Positions 1 through 8,713 are shown, counted from the stretch's first letter. The stretch: 36,747 nucleotides of DNA from Planctomycetaceae bacterium (GCA_002723275.1 PBNZ01000008.1:1-36747); one strand, 5' to 3'. Notes: generated from the letters alone by a model not told the origin. A program made the numbers and translations.

Positions 1-650
1 ACTTCTTTGATCCCGAATTTGATGACATTGGTTTGTTCCATCCGTTTGCACCCGCTGATGGTGACGAATGGTTTTTTAACATAACTCGTATTGAGACAGG
101 TGGTCTGTTGCCTTCTTGGGCAAACAACCCAAGTGTAAACTCTTTCGCGATACGTCCGCACGGTGTTCTCGCCTTCTCCGAGGGCGGTGGCGGTGGCGCT
201 GCATGCGACATCAATGGTGACGGGGAATGCACCGGAGCCGACATCGACGCCATGGGCGCTGCCATCGCGGCTGGTGCCACGGATGCCAAGTTTGACGTCA
301 ATGGCGACGGAAGTGTCAATCTCGCAGATCACGAATTCCTGATTGAGGCAGCTGCTCCCATGTTCAACACCTACTACGGTGACTCCAACATGGACGGCGA
401 ATTCAACAGTACTGACTTCGTCTTTGTCTTCACGGCTGGCCAATACGAAGATGGCGTTGCTGGCAATTCCAGCTGGGTAACCGGTGACTGGAATAGCGAC
501 ACCGAATTCGATAGTAGCGACTTCGTCCGCGCCTTCACGCGAGGCGGCTATGAGCTTGGCCCGCGTGCAGCGGTTGCCGCAGTTCCCGAACCTTCCAGCC
601 TCGTCCTGCTGTTGGTTGGTTTGCTGCCCTTCATCCGACGTCGTCGTTAA
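1..650 (+). CDS. PEP-CTERM sorted secreted protein with dockerin-like repeats (5' partial)
   Basis: The reading frame is open back to the first bases of the window, so the true start lies upstream and only the C-terminal ~216 residues are seen. After a Gly-rich linker come four EF-hand/dockerin-like calcium loops, starting DINGDG, DVNGDG, DSNMDG and DWNSDT. They are followed by a VPEPSS motif, a short hydrophobic stretch and a terminal Arg cluster (RRRR). That tail is the PEP-CTERM layout: the signal is recognised by an exosortase-type system and the protein is processed at the envelope. The fourth loop is degenerate (Thr where Gly is usual). The loop order and the GPRAAVAAVPEPSS run match a tail I recall as common on planctomycete secreted proteins. 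The N-terminal catalytic or binding domain is outside the window, so the role cannot be named. Confidence 0.85.
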   Translation, partial: FFDPEFDDIGLFHPFAPADGDEWFFNITRIETGGLLPSWANNPSVNSFAIRPHGVLAFSEGGGGGAACDINGDGECTGADIDAMGAAIAAGATDAKFDVNGDGSVNLADHEFLIEAAAPMFNTYYGDSNMDGEFNSTDFVFVFTAGQYEDGVAGNSSWVTGDWNSDTEFDSSDFVRAFTRGGYELGPRAAVAAVPEPSSLVLLLVGLLPFIRRRR

Positions 651-670
651 TCGGACTTTGTAAACGAACA

Positions 671-704
671 AAAGGCTGCTGAGTCAGACTCGGCAGCCTT
701 TTTA
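671..704 (+). terminator. Rho-independent terminator after the PEP-CTERM gene
   Basis: A hairpin of about 14 pairs is formed by 671-684 and 688-701, with one G-U pair and a 3-nt loop. It runs into a U tract (TTTTT at 699-703). It starts 21 nt after the stop codon of the PEP-CTERM gene. It may also stop transcripts of the convergent SDR gene, because the left arm begins with an A run. Confidence 0.85.
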
Positions 705-769
705 ATGCGCTGTTGGTGATGAAGCTGAAGTTGTTTTGAGACTCCATCAGCTGAAACGGTAAGGGGCAG

Positions 770-1456
770 CTAAACGGTAAGCGGGCGACCGTTGTCCCGT
801 GATGACAAGGACAAAACGCAATCCGCTGCCTTGTTGGCCCATGACTCCGGGCCTGGGTAACAGTTTGCACCGTCTCCAAAACAGCTCCGAAGCATTTCGG
901 TATCAATGATGCCTGGGTTCAGGGGAATGGCCGCCATACCGGAGGGCAGTTCATGAGCCAGGCTTTGCGTCATGCCTTCGACAGCCCATTTGGTGGCGCA
1001 GTAGGGAGCGACATCGGCAGATGTGGAACGTCCCCAGCCGGAGCTGAGATTCACGACGATTCCCTGTCCCGCTGTGATCATGGACGGCAGAAAGGCTCGC
1101 GTCACGTGGAACATTCCTTTTATGTTCACATCCATCAGATCGGAAAACTCGTCGACCGGGACTTCCCAGAGGGGATTGTTGCGATTGATAATCGCGGCGT
1201 TATTGATGAGCAAATCGGGTGCACCTCGTTCTGCGATGATGCGCTCTGCCCATGACTCAACATCGGCGAAGTTCGCGACATCGACGGTATCCAAGGGATG
1301 GTTCGGATGGTATCGTTCGCTTAATTCACGAATTCGTTCAGCACTTCGCGCACATCCGGCAACAACGTGTCCTCGTTCGATCAGTTCTTCTAAAAGGGCG
1401 CGGCCGAGTCCGCGACTGACGCCCGTAAGGACGATGAAACGTGAATCCTGTGACAT
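770..1456 (-). CDS. SDR-family NAD(P)-dependent oxidoreductase
   Basis: A short-chain dehydrogenase/reductase of 228 residues, typical of the classical family. Visible motifs are the nucleotide-binding TGVSRGLG (residues 11-18), the NNAA motif (85-88), the structural Asn in VNIKG (about 111), the catalytic Ser in NLSSGW (138-139) and YCATK with Tyr152 and Lys156. The PG motif that usually follows is present as LNPGIIDTEM. The start at 1456 (MSQDSR) was chosen over the longer frame at 1489 because AGAGGA lies just upstream and family members begin a few residues before the first beta strand. The substrate cannot be told from sequence. The gene is divergent from the DUF309 gene across about 50 bp. 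Confidence 0.9.
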   Translation of the reverse strand: MSQDSRFIVLTGVSRGLGRALLEELIERGHVVAGCARSAERIRELSERYHPNHPLDTVDVANFADVESWAERIIAERGAPDLLINNAAIINRNNPLWEVPVDEFSDLMDVNIKGMFHVTRAFLPSMITAGQGIVVNLSSGWGRSTSADVAPYCATKWAVEGMTQSLAHELPSGMAAIPLNPGIIDTEMLRSCFGDGANCYPGPESWANKAADCVLSLSSRDNGRPLTV

Positions 1457-1458
1457 GA

Positions 1459-1484
1459 GTGTTTTCCTCTGCTGTGTTTTCCTC
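1459..1484. repeat. 11-bp direct repeat in the SDR/DUF309 divergent spacer
   Basis: The 11-mer GTGTTTTCCTC occurs at 1459-1469 and again at 1474-1484, a 15-bp period. On the minus strand each copy reads GAGGAAAACAC, so the unit carries the ribosome-binding site of the SDR gene and a second copy further upstream. It could be a small duplication or an operator; the sequence does not decide. Confidence 0.5.
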
Positions 1485-1506
1485 GGCAATGGTCGAAGAG
1501 GCCTCT

Positions 1507-2076
1507 ATGTTAAGTGCTGAGTCCCACAATTGGCCAGATCGATCCAAGTTGCCTCGGCTTGCGCCGGAAATGCAATTCCCGCCCTATTCGTATGTGACAG
1601 GAAGGTTTCCCCATCCGCTGCGGGATGCTGAGGGACATGCCTATGGGAAGCCTGTGGTTGGGGCAGCGCCGCTGGATCCAGCCGATTGGCGTCCCTGCGA
1701 TGCCTACTGCCAGGCGATTGATCTCTTTAATCATGGGTTTTATTGGGAGGCTCACGAAGCTTGGGAGCAAGTCTGGATTGCCTTGGGCAGAACTGGCGAA
1801 ACGGCCAATTTCGTGAAGGGCGTAATCAAGCTCGCTGCCGCTGGAGTGAAAGCACGAGAAGGACGAGCAAACGGAGTTCAGCGGCATGCGCAGAGAGCGG
1901 AGCAACTGATACGTTTGACCGCAGGCCTGTCGAAGGCCGGCGAGCAATATGCCGGCCTTGAGTTGCAGGAGCTGATCCGGATCAGCCAGGCACTGATACG
2001 AGCACCCGAAGAATTTGTCGACCGATCGGACGATCCGGTGAAGATCGTCTTACCACCTCTCGTATGTCACGGATGA
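1507..2076 (+). CDS. DUF309 family protein
   Basis: A 189-residue protein of the DUF309 family, whose members are helical bundles of unknown biochemical role. The diagnostic stretch is present: LFNHGFYWEAHEAWEQVW, followed by KGVIKLAAAGVKAREG and a QRHAQRA helix. The ATG at 1507 is preferred because AAGAGG sits 5-6 nt upstream. In-frame alternatives are ATG 1489 and GTG 1459, which would abut or overlap the start region of the divergent SDR gene. The N-terminal ~45 residues are Pro-rich and not part of the domain. The gene ends just before a bidirectional terminator. Confidence 0.8.
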   Translation: MLSAESHNWPDRSKLPRLAPEMQFPPYSYVTGRFPHPLRDAEGHAYGKPVVGAAPLDPADWRPCDAYCQAIDLFNHGFYWEAHEAWEQVWIALGRTGETANFVKGVIKLAAAGVKAREGRANGVQRHAQRAEQLIRLTAGLSKAGEQYAGLELQELIRISQALIRAPEEFVDRSDDPVKIVLPPLVCHG

Positions 2077-2083
2077 TCCAGGA

Positions 2084-2112
2084 AAGCTGGTATCCGGTGG
2101 CGATACCAGCTT
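2084..2112. terminator. Bidirectional terminator between convergent genes
   Basis: A perfect 11-bp inverted repeat (AAGCTGGTATC / GATACCAGCTT, arms 2084-2094 and 2102-2112, 7-nt loop) sits between the stop codons of the DUF309 gene and the convergent oxidoreductase gene. The T run is only short on either strand (CTTTCC on the minus strand), so termination may be modest. Confidence 0.6.
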
Positions 2113-2127
2113 CGTAGCCGACCTAGT

Positions 2128-3324
2128 CTAACGGCGAGCTCGTTGATGTTTCAGCGGCAGCCATTCAGCATTGTTCGAGTTGCTGGCGACACATTGTTGA
2201 ATGAAGTACATGCCTTCGACACCATCGTTCACGTTTGGATAAATCGTATCGACTTGATCGATCTTTTCTCCCGTTGCCCGAGCAGCCATCGCGTCGTAAG
2301 CCGAACGGTAAACATTCGCGAAGGCCTCGAAGAAGGCTTCTGGATGTCCGGAAGGCAGACGGCAAGCGGCTTGCCCCGACTCGTTCATGAACGGTGCGTT
2401 GGGGTCGCGCGTGTAGATCTGATGAGCATGACCGTTGCGACGGAAAATCATGTGATTTGGCTCTTCTTGACGCCATTGCAAGGCGCCCTTGGTGCCATCG
2501 ATTTCGATCGTCAGGTCGTTCTCGCGGCCATGACTGATTTGAGAGGCCGTGACTGTTCCGAGAGCACCGTTTTCGTAGCGAATGACAGCGCACCCATAGT
2601 CATCGAGGGCACGACCGTCTTCAAACGCTTTCAGATTACAGCTGACCGATTCCGGCAGAAGGCCCGTCATGTAACGGCCGAGATTGTAGGCGTGGGTACC
2701 GATGTCACCAAAGCAGCCTGCTGCACCGCTCTTTGTCGGATCTGTTCGCCAAGCGGCTTGCTTTTGGTCTTCCTGCTCCAGTCGCGTTCGCAACCAGCCC
2801 TGAATGTAGCAAGAGCGGATTGCGTTGATCTCGCCCAATTCACCGCTCATGATCATCTCACGAGCTTGTCTGACAAGCGGATAGCCCGTGTAGTTGTGCG
2901 TTACCGCGAAGACGACATCGGAATTATCGACGACGTAGGCCAGATCTTCGGCTTGGGCGAGATCAAAGGTCATCGGTTTGTCGCAAATGACGTTGAAGCC
3001 CGCTTCGACTCCGGCCTTCGCAATCTCGTAGTGTGTGTGATTCGGGGTTGCGACCGACATGAAGTCGATCCGTTCGTCTTCGGGGAGCGCCAGTTCGGAT
3101 TCGATTAGCTCTTGATAAGATCCGTAAGCTCGATCGGCGGGGATATCGTAATCAGGGGCGGATGCTTTGGCTCGTTCGGGATTTGACGAAAGAGCACCTG
3201 CCACCAAGGCAGCACGATTATCGAGTACGGCGGCGGTAGCATGGACTCGGCCAATAAACGCGCCCTGACCTCCACCCACTAGCGCCATCCGCAGTTTTCG
3301 ATTTAACGATCCGTTCGTAGACAT
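2128..3324 (-). CDS. Gfo/Idh/MocA family oxidoreductase
   Basis: A 398-residue NAD(P)-dependent sugar or polyol dehydrogenase-like enzyme. The Rossmann loop is GGGQGAFIG (residues 17-25). The ATPNHTH segment and the CDKP motif (114-117; the usual EKP lysine lies here) close the nucleotide site. [13 protein letters not shown] supplies the conserved catalytic-region His of the C-terminal domain. The substrate is unknown; planctomycetes carry many such genes, often near sulfatases and sugar isomerases. There is no signal peptide, so it should act in the cytoplasm. An AGGGTGGG-rich stretch lies just upstream of ATG 3324. It ends against the DUF309 gene with a shared terminator. Confidence 0.9.
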   Translation of the reverse strand: MSTNGSLNRKLRMALVGGGQGAFIGRVHATAAVLDNRAALVAGALSSNPERAKASAPDYDIPADRAYGSYQELIESELALPEDERIDFMSVATPNHTHYEIAKAGVEAGFNVICDKPMTFDLAQAEDLAYVVDNSDVVFAVTHNYTGYPLVRQAREMIMSGELGEINAIRSCYIQGWLRTRLEQEDQKQAAWRTDPTKSGAAGCFGDIGTHAYNLGRYMTGLLPESVSCNLKAFEDGRALDDYGCAVIRYENGALGTVTASQISHGRENDLTIEIDGTKGALQWRQEEPNHMIFRRNGHAHQIYTRDPNAPFMNESGQAACRLPSGHPEAFFEAFANVYRSAYDAMAARATGEKIDQVDTIYPNVNDGVEGMYFIQQCVASNSNNAEWLPLKHQRARR

Positions 3325-3742
3325 ATCGACCCACCCTCATATTTGTCGGTTCTTCATTGACCCATTTTCGTACGCTTTCGGTCGACCCAAGCTCGGGCCG
3401 ATGAACGGGCGATGCTGGCACGCAACACGGCTGTTGCTACCCTCGGACCGGGGTTTATTGCGATGCCGCTCCCATGCAGGCTATTTTTTACCAGATTCGG
3501 GTAGTCAGACCCACCACCGCGTGCCACCCGTCATTCAGATTCGCCCGGCATCCCTGACGAAGGCCTTTTGCCCGCCGGCAGCTAGCCCGGTTTCTCTGGC
3601 GAAACCTCCCCGAAGTCGCTACAGTTGATCGTGTGACCCGAAATTGGACTGGGAAGCTCCGAGCCTAGCCGGAAAACAGGGCACGCGTGTGCTCGCCAGT
3701 GGCTTCACGGACCCGAAGCCTTGTTGAAGGAGATAAATACGG
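3325..3742. other. Intergenic region, no gene seen (418 bp)
   Basis: This spacer separates the divergent oxidoreductase and the thi-linked hypothetical gene. The short open frames in it (for example 3401-3628 plus, 3218-3421 minus) have no recognisable domain, no ribosome-binding site and low-complexity composition. I looked for a TPP riboswitch ahead of the thiS/thiG run and did not find its conserved core. Both promoters must lie here, but I cannot place them. Confidence 0.6.
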
Positions 3743-4288
3743 ATGATCCGAACTCGTACTGTTGTCGTTTTGCCGGTATTGCTCGCAGCCACGGCTGTCG
3801 GCAGTTGGAGCGTCGGCTTTTTTCTCCACTCGAATCAGCCGGCTGGGATCTTGCCCGAAATGGTGTTGCACGCCGACAGTGCAACTCAGGATGGTAGCTT
3901 CGCCATGGCGGTGGGCCCCATGGACAATGACGTTGAAGGGCTTTGCATCCTCGACTTTTTGACCGGTGAGCTTACCGTTACGGTGCTGAACACGCGAAAT
4001 GCAAAATTTAATGCCGTTTTTAAGGCGAATGTCATTCAGGACCTAGGCATCGACCAGTCGAAACGGCCAAAATACCTGATGTCGACTGGGCAGATTCAGT
4101 TTCCTCGTGGGGGAAATATCGCTCGCCCCGCGAGTTCGGTGGTTTACGTCCTCGATACGACAACGGGCAGCTACGCTGCCTATGGGTTGCCCTGGCGACG
4201 TGAGTTGGCGACGAGCGGTCGATCTCAGTCGGGACAACTCGCGCTGCTCGATTCTGGAAAGGCGAGAACCGCTGCGATTCGAGAGTAA
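3743..4288 (+). CDS. Membrane-anchored hypothetical protein upstream of thiS
   Basis: A 181-residue protein with an N-terminal hydrophobic helix (about residues 7-28) after a short basic start (MIRTRT), then a soluble domain predicted to face the periplasm or paryphoplasm. AAGGAG lies 10 nt before the ATG, one of the clearest ribosome-binding sites in the window. The soluble part contains two short strand-rich segments around VEGLCILDFLTGELTVTVLN and ASSVVYVLDTTTGSYAAYGL. Each resembles one blade of a beta-propeller-like or PQQ-like repeat, but there are too few repeats to assign a fold. It lies 32 bp before thiS on the same strand and may share its transcript. Function unknown. Confidence 0.7.
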   Translation: MIRTRTVVVLPVLLAATAVGSWSVGFFLHSNQPAGILPEMVLHADSATQDGSFAMAVGPMDNDVEGLCILDFLTGELTVTVLNTRNAKFNAVFKANVIQDLGIDQSKRPKYLMSTGQIQFPRGGNIARPASSVVYVLDTTTGSYAAYGLPWRRELATSGRSQSGQLALLDSGKARTAAIRE

Positions 4289-4320
4289 TTTGCAAGATTT
4301 GTGAGAAGGTACGAACAACG

Positions 4321-4521
4321 GTGATTGTAAGTGTTAATGGAGATAGCCAGGAGGTGATGGAAAACGCGTCCGTGGCAGATTTGCTCCAACTCTTGGAATT
4401 GAATGCGGCCCATGTCGCCGTGGAGGTCAATCGGGAACTGATACCTCGCGAGCAGCATCAGCAATACCGACTGTCGGCGGGTGACCAATTGGAAATCGTT
4501 ACACTCGTGGGCGGAGGCTGA
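4321..4521 (+). CDS. thiS: Sulfur carrier protein ThiS
   Basis: A 66-residue ubiquitin-like sulfur carrier for thiazole formation in thiamine biosynthesis. It starts [12 protein letters not shown], has the VEVNRELIP and [16 protein letters not shown] segments typical of ThiS, and ends in Gly-Gly-Gly. The terminal Gly carboxylate is the site that is adenylated and converted to the thiocarboxylate. The start is GTG at 4321, with GAGAAGG some 13 nt upstream. It is separated from thiG by only 5 nt, so the two are almost certainly co-transcribed. Confidence 0.95.
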   Translation: MIVSVNGDSQEVMENASVADLLQLLELNAAHVAVEVNRELIPREQHQQYRLSAGDQLEIVTLVGGG

Positions 4522-4526
4522 AAAAA

Positions 4527-5372
4527 GTGTCAACCGAACTTGATGTAAGCACCAATGATTGGCTTCAGATTGGAAGTCATCGACTCGACAGCCGACTCAT
4601 CGTCGGTACGGGCAAGTACGATACTTACGAATTAATGGCCGACTCGTTGCGTGAATCTGCGACGCACTGCATCACCGTCGCTGTTCGCCGCGAACGACTC
4701 TACGATCAGCACGGTCAAAATATTCTGGATTACATTGATCTCAACCGTTACATCCTGCTGCCCAATACTGCAGGTTGCTACAACGTTGAGGATGCTGTGC
4801 GAACCGCTCGGTTGGGCCGCGAGATTCTGCGTGGACTCGAAAACTCAGGAGCGGATTGGGTCAAGCTTGAGGTGTTGGGCGATAGCAAAACCTTGTTGCC
4901 CGATCCCATCGCGACGCTCAAGGCGACGGAGCAGCTTGTCGAAGAAGGTTTTCAGGTGCTCTGCTACACCACGGACGATCCTATCGTTGCACGTCAGTTG
5001 AAGAACGCAGGAGCCACTGCGGTGATGCCAGCGGGCAGTCCCATCGGATCGGGACAGGGCATTCTGAATCCCAATAATATTCGTATTTGCATGGAGTATC
5101 TGAAGGCGGATGACCCGAACTATCCCGTAATTGTGGACGCGGGAGTCGGCACAGCAAGTGACGTTGCCGAGGCGATGGAGCTTGGCGTCGATGGGGTCTT
5201 GTTGAACACCGCGATCGCTCACGCAAAAGATCCGGTTCGAATGAGTCATGCGATGCGGCTTGCTTGTGAAGCTGGTCGATCCGCCTATCTCTCCGGACGC
5301 ATTCCCAAGCGACTCTACGCGACGGCCAGTAGTCCAGAAGACGGTGTTATTGGTGGAGCCCGACCTCGCTAG
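4527..5372 (+). CDS. thiG: Thiazole synthase ThiG
   Basis: A 281-residue TIM-barrel enzyme. With ThiS thiocarboxylate, 1-deoxy-D-xylulose 5-phosphate and dehydroglycine (or glycine imine) it makes the thiazole moiety of thiamine. Recognisable segments are RLIVGTGKY near residue 23, [20 protein letters not shown], the Schiff-base lysine in WVKLEVLGD (Lys113), the phosphate-binding [12 protein letters not shown] (about 167-178) and [10 protein letters not shown]. The start is GTG 4527 with GGAGG in the end of thiS. The C terminus extends ~15 residues past the usual fold. No thiF, thiO/thiH or thiC gene is in the window. It is convergent with the zinc-ribbon membrane gene. Confidence 0.95.
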   Translation: MSTELDVSTNDWLQIGSHRLDSRLIVGTGKYDTYELMADSLRESATHCITVAVRRERLYDQHGQNILDYIDLNRYILLPNTAGCYNVEDAVRTARLGREILRGLENSGADWVKLEVLGDSKTLLPDPIATLKATEQLVEEGFQVLCYTTDDPIVARQLKNAGATAVMPAGSPIGSGQGILNPNNIRICMEYLKADDPNYPVIVDAGVGTASDVAEAMELGVDGVLLNTAIAHAKDPVRMSHAMRLACEAGRSAYLSGRIPKRLYATASSPEDGVIGGARPR

Positions 5373-5427
5373 ATCGAGGAGCACGAATTCTTTCGCTCTT
5401 CGAGCGCCCTTGGATCGGCCACGTCGC

Positions 5428-6528
5428 TTATCGAGTAGGAGCTGGAGCGGTTCGTGGTATTCGGGCGGGCTGTCCGGTTACCAAACGATAGATGATGGAA
5501 AAAGCTATCGTGATGAACGGCAAGAATACGATCATTCCCAGGACACATGCCACGAAGGTCAAGGCAATTCCGGCGACGACAATGAAATTTGACAAGAGTA
5601 TTCCAGGAAGAGGCAGGAGTATGAACAAGGCAATTCCGGCGAGGCCAATGATCAAAATGCTGAAGAAAATGGTCCACACGTTCCCTTTCGTGTAGGTGAA
5701 CGAACTCGATATCGAATCGAAGACACCTTGTCCTCGATCGATGATGAACAGAAGAGGCAGGCAGAGTCGAGTGAAGATGAAAATGTAACCGGTCAATCCC
5801 GCGAGGAAGGCCACTATTACGACCGCGCCTTCCTGCCTTTGCAGAAAGAAGATTAAGGGCAGGATAGGTAACGTGATGGCAAGCATGCCGGCGAACGCGA
5901 GAAGGCCAACCACGATATTTGTGAAAACAATTCGTAACAGAAATGGGAAGACTTTAAATGCCCGCTCGAAAGGCGATCGGCTTCCTGACAGGACATCCAA
6001 GGTATAACGCAAGCCAACGGCATAGATAAATGCTACTAAAAACAGATTGAGTATTCCGCCGAGGATTTCCGCGATCACCATGAACCTGGGGTCTCCAGCA
6101 GCCGCCGCGGCAAAAATTATGGGAATTGTGACAATGGATGTAGCCATGTACATTCCAAAAAGGATTACGCCTAGCAATAAGAAAGCGCCGAGATTTTCGG
6201 TGAAGCCGTTCCAGGTTTCGGTGAGAACCTGATTAACCGAAATGGTTGAGCTGGCAAGGCTCGCTTGAGAACCCTCCGTCGGGATCTCGGTAGTCGACGT
6301 CGGAGAAGCATAGGGATTCGATTCGGAAGAGTCTGCTGGCGGATTCGAAAACGGATTGGAATTGCCCCCATCGCCTGCTGACGGTGGGTTCGATGAGGCT
6401 GTGCCGGCGTTTTGCTGCGGAACGATCATCTGTTCTGAGCATTTCGGGCATAAGGCCGTTTGACCCTCCGATCCATCTGGAACCCGAAGTCTATTTTGAC
6501 ATTGCGGGCAGTCGAATTCGATTGGCAT
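5428..6528 (-). CDS. Zinc-ribbon polytopic membrane protein
   Basis: A 366-residue protein with an N-terminal zinc ribbon (Cys7-X2-Cys10 and Cys27-X2-Cys30, of the MJ0042-like type). A Ser/Asn/Pro-rich linker (about 38-92) follows, then roughly seven hydrophobic helices between residues 112 and 350. The membrane part contains repeated F/Y-T-x-G type turns (SSSFTYTKGNVWTIFF) like DUF975 or glycerophosphodiester phosphodiesterase membrane domains. GAGGA lies upstream of ATG 6528. The combination of a cytosolic Zn ribbon and a helical bundle is frequent in planctomycetes; its role is unknown. It is divergent from the helicase gene. Confidence 0.75.
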   Translation of the reverse strand: MPIEFDCPQCQNRLRVPDGSEGQTALCPKCSEQMIVPQQNAGTASSNPPSAGDGGNSNPFSNPPADSSESNPYASPTSTTEIPTEGSQASLASSTISVNQVLTETWNGFTENLGAFLLLGVILFGMYMATSIVTIPIIFAAAAAGDPRFMVIAEILGGILNLFLVAFIYAVGLRYTLDVLSGSRSPFERAFKVFPFLLRIVFTNIVVGLLAFAGMLAITLPILPLIFFLQRQEGAVVIVAFLAGLTGYIFIFTRLCLPLLFIIDRGQGVFDSISSSFTYTKGNVWTIFFSILIIGLAGIALFILLPLPGILLSNFIVVAGIALTFVACVLGMIVFLPFITIAFSIIYRLVTGQPARIPRTAPAPTR

Positions 6529-6688
6529 CTCGTTAATCCTCTAGCGTTTTACCGGGTTTGACTGCTATCGTTGTGCTCAGCAACAGATGGTCTTTGGGCG
6601 ATTCGAGAAACGGCCTAACATACACTATTCGGTATTTCGACGCGAATTTTGGAATCGCTCTTCCTTCTTGCGGTGGCTTCTAGAACAC

Positions 6689-8713
6689 ATGTCTTTCTCT
6701 CCTTCGATCGACGACATCCTGGGGCCAGACGGACGTCTCGCGGCAAGACTCGATGGCTACGAAGTGCGAGAGCAGCAAGTGGAAATGGCTATCGCCGTAG
6801 GCAAGGCGATCGCTGAGCAGAAACACTTAATCGTCGAGGCCGGCACCGGGACGGGGAAAAGCTTTGCTTACTTGGTCCCGGCAATTCTTGCAGTGACCAA
6901 TCTCGAGCAAGAGGATGAAGACCGACCGAGGCGAATTGTCGTCTCCACCCATACCATTTCGCTGCAACAGCAGCTGATGACCAAAGATCTTCCGATTCTC
7001 AACAGCGTCATTCCTCGTGAATTTACCGCGGTGCTTGTTAAAGGCAGATCTAATTATGTGAGTTTGCGGCGGCTGCAGAATGCTGGTGACCGGTCCTCGA
7101 ACTTGTTTCATGAACCTGAGGAAGTCGACCAGTTGCGCGACTTATTGGCTTGGTCCAAGTCGACATCGGATGGTTCGCTGGCTGATTTGAACTTCCGACC
7201 CAGGCCCGCAGTGTGGGATGAAGTTGCCAGCGATAGCGGTAACTGTTTGGGGAGAAATTGTCCCCAGCATCAGGCCTGTTTCTATTATCAGGCTCGGCGT
7301 CGAGCTCAACACGCTCAGATTCTCGTCGTTAATCATGCTTTGTTCTTCAGCGATCTCGCGCTTCGGCAGTTGGGTGTCAGTCTCATTCCTGAATACGATG
7401 CGGTCATTTTGGATGAGGCCCATACTGTCGAGGCGGTGGCCAGCGATCACCTCGGGCTGCGGATTGGATCAGGACAGGTAGATTACGTTCTACGACGCCT
7501 CTACAACGATCGCACCAACAAAGGACTGTTAGTGCAGCAAGGGGCGGCAAACTCCCAGCAGCAAGTGAATCGTTGTCGCATTTTGGCAGAAGAGTTTTTC
7601 GGGGATTTGGACGAGTGGTATCGGGGGCAGTCGGATAGATTTAATGGACGTGTCCAAACCGCTCTGATCGTCGCCAATGAGCTGAGTCCTGAGCTCGATC
7701 GACTTTCTCGCATGATCACGCGCATGGGGGATGGAATTAGTGATGATTCAAAGCGACTTGACTTTGTATCCGCGAGCGATCGTATCGCAGTTATCTCCGA
7801 GAGGCTTGAGGCCTGGCGGCGACAGGAAGAGGTTGATTCGGTTTACTGGATGGAGCGTTCGCAGACGCGACGCGGGCTGCCGCGGACAACACTCGCCGCA
7901 GCTCCACTCGATGTTGGTACCGTCCTACGTGAACAATTGTTCCAGCAAACCAAGTCGGTCATTATGACGAGCGCCACGCTGGCCACGGGAGCTGCGGCGA
8001 GTTTTGATTTTTTTAAATCGCGAGTCGGCATTACACACGTTCGCGAGGAGCGAGTTGGAAGTCCCTTTGATTTTAAGAGACAGGCGCAACTGGTCTTAGT
8101 GCATGGCATGCCCGACCCGAACCGGGAACGAGCTGACTTCGAACGACTGACGGCGGCAATGATCGAGCGTTATGTTGCCGAAACCGATGGCCGAGCGTTT
8201 GCACTTTTCACCGGTTATGACATGCTGCGACAGGTGGCAGCAAGACTGGCGGACTGGTTGAGATCGCAGGATATCGCATTACTGAGTCAGGCCGACGGGA
8301 TGCCTCGCCACCGAATGCTGGAACAGTTTCGCGCCAATCCTCGCTCTCTCCTGTTGGGAACTGACAGTTTTTGGCAGGGCGTCGATGTTCCAGGGGATGC
8401 TCTGCAAAATGTGATCATCACCAAGCTTCCATTTAGTGTTCCTGATCTCCCGCTCTTTCAAGCACGCATGGAAGCGATCAAGGCGGCAGGAGGGAACCCT
8501 TTTCGAGATTATCAATTGCCGGAGGCGATCATCCGGTTTCGTCAGGGCTTCGGTCGGTTGATTCGTACCCAAAAAGATACGGGAATGGTGGTCGTTCTCG
8601 ATCCTCGCATTCGGTCGAAGTACTACGGTCGCCTATTCATCGAATCATTACCCGACTGTGAATTGAGGGAAGAATCCGTCACTCATTCGGAATCGGATGT
8701 CGAGTTCATCTAG
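6689..8713 (+). CDS. DinG/XPD-like ATP-dependent DNA helicase
   Basis: A 674-residue superfamily 2 helicase of the DinG/YoaA group, acting 5'-3' on structured or damaged DNA. Motifs: Walker A AGTGTGKS (51-58), DEAH box (242-245), SATL motif (MTSATLA), and motif VI QGFGRLIRT near the C terminus. An iron-sulfur-like segment has Cys186-X4-Cys191-X5-Cys197, the spacing of the last three cluster ligands in E. coli DinG. The position where the first ligand is expected, in KGRSNYVSLRRL, is Ser125. A frame extension to 6587 exists, but homologous sequence begins at ILGPDGRLAARLDGYEVREQQ, so ATG 6689 is chosen. I leave the symbol blank because the branch within the family is uncertain. Confidence 0.9.
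   Translation: MSFSPSIDDILGPDGRLAARLDGYEVREQQVEMAIAVGKAIAEQKHLIVEAGTGTGKSFAYLVPAILAVTNLEQEDEDRPRRIVVSTHTISLQQQLMTKDLPILNSVIPREFTAVLVKGRSNYVSLRRLQNAGDRSSNLFHEPEEVDQLRDLLAWSKSTSDGSLADLNFRPRPAVWDEVASDSGNCLGRNCPQHQACFYYQARRRAQHAQILVVNHALFFSDLALRQLGVSLIPEYDAVILDEAHTVEAVASDHLGLRIGSGQVDYVLRRLYNDRTNKGLLVQQGAANSQQQVNRCRILAEEFFGDLDEWYRGQSDRFNGRVQTALIVANELSPELDRLSRMITRMGDGISDDSKRLDFVSASDRIAVISERLEAWRRQEEVDSVYWMERSQTRRGLPRTTLAAAPLDVGTVLREQLFQQTKSVIMTSATLATGAAASFDFFKSRVGITHVREERVGSPFDFKRQAQLVLVHGMPDPNRERADFERLTAAMIERYVAETDGRAFALFTGYDMLRQVAARLADWLRSQDIALLSQADGMPRHRMLEQFRANPRSLLLGTDSFWQGVDVPGDALQNVIITKLPFSVPDLPLFQARMEAIKAAGGNPFRDYQLPEAIIRFRQGFGRLIRTQKDTGMVVVLDPRIRSKYYGRLFIESLPDCELREESVTHSESDVEFI

Noticed and set aside
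2143-3108. A 321-residue plus-strand frame antisense to the first Gfo/Idh/MocA gene
   Set aside because: The minus-strand protein has all family motifs; the plus frame has none and no ribosome-binding site.
3325-4320. TPP riboswitch upstream of thiS or its leader gene
   Set aside because: I looked for the conserved CUGAGA and GAACCUGAUC-like core and did not see it.
5394-5406. Small hairpin (CGCTC / GAGCG) between thiG and the convergent membrane gene as a terminator
   Set aside because: Only five pairs and no T run; too weak to call.
6587-6688. N-terminal extension of the helicase to ATG 6587
   Set aside because: The extra 34 residues are not helicase-like and the family-conserved sequence begins just after ATG 6689.
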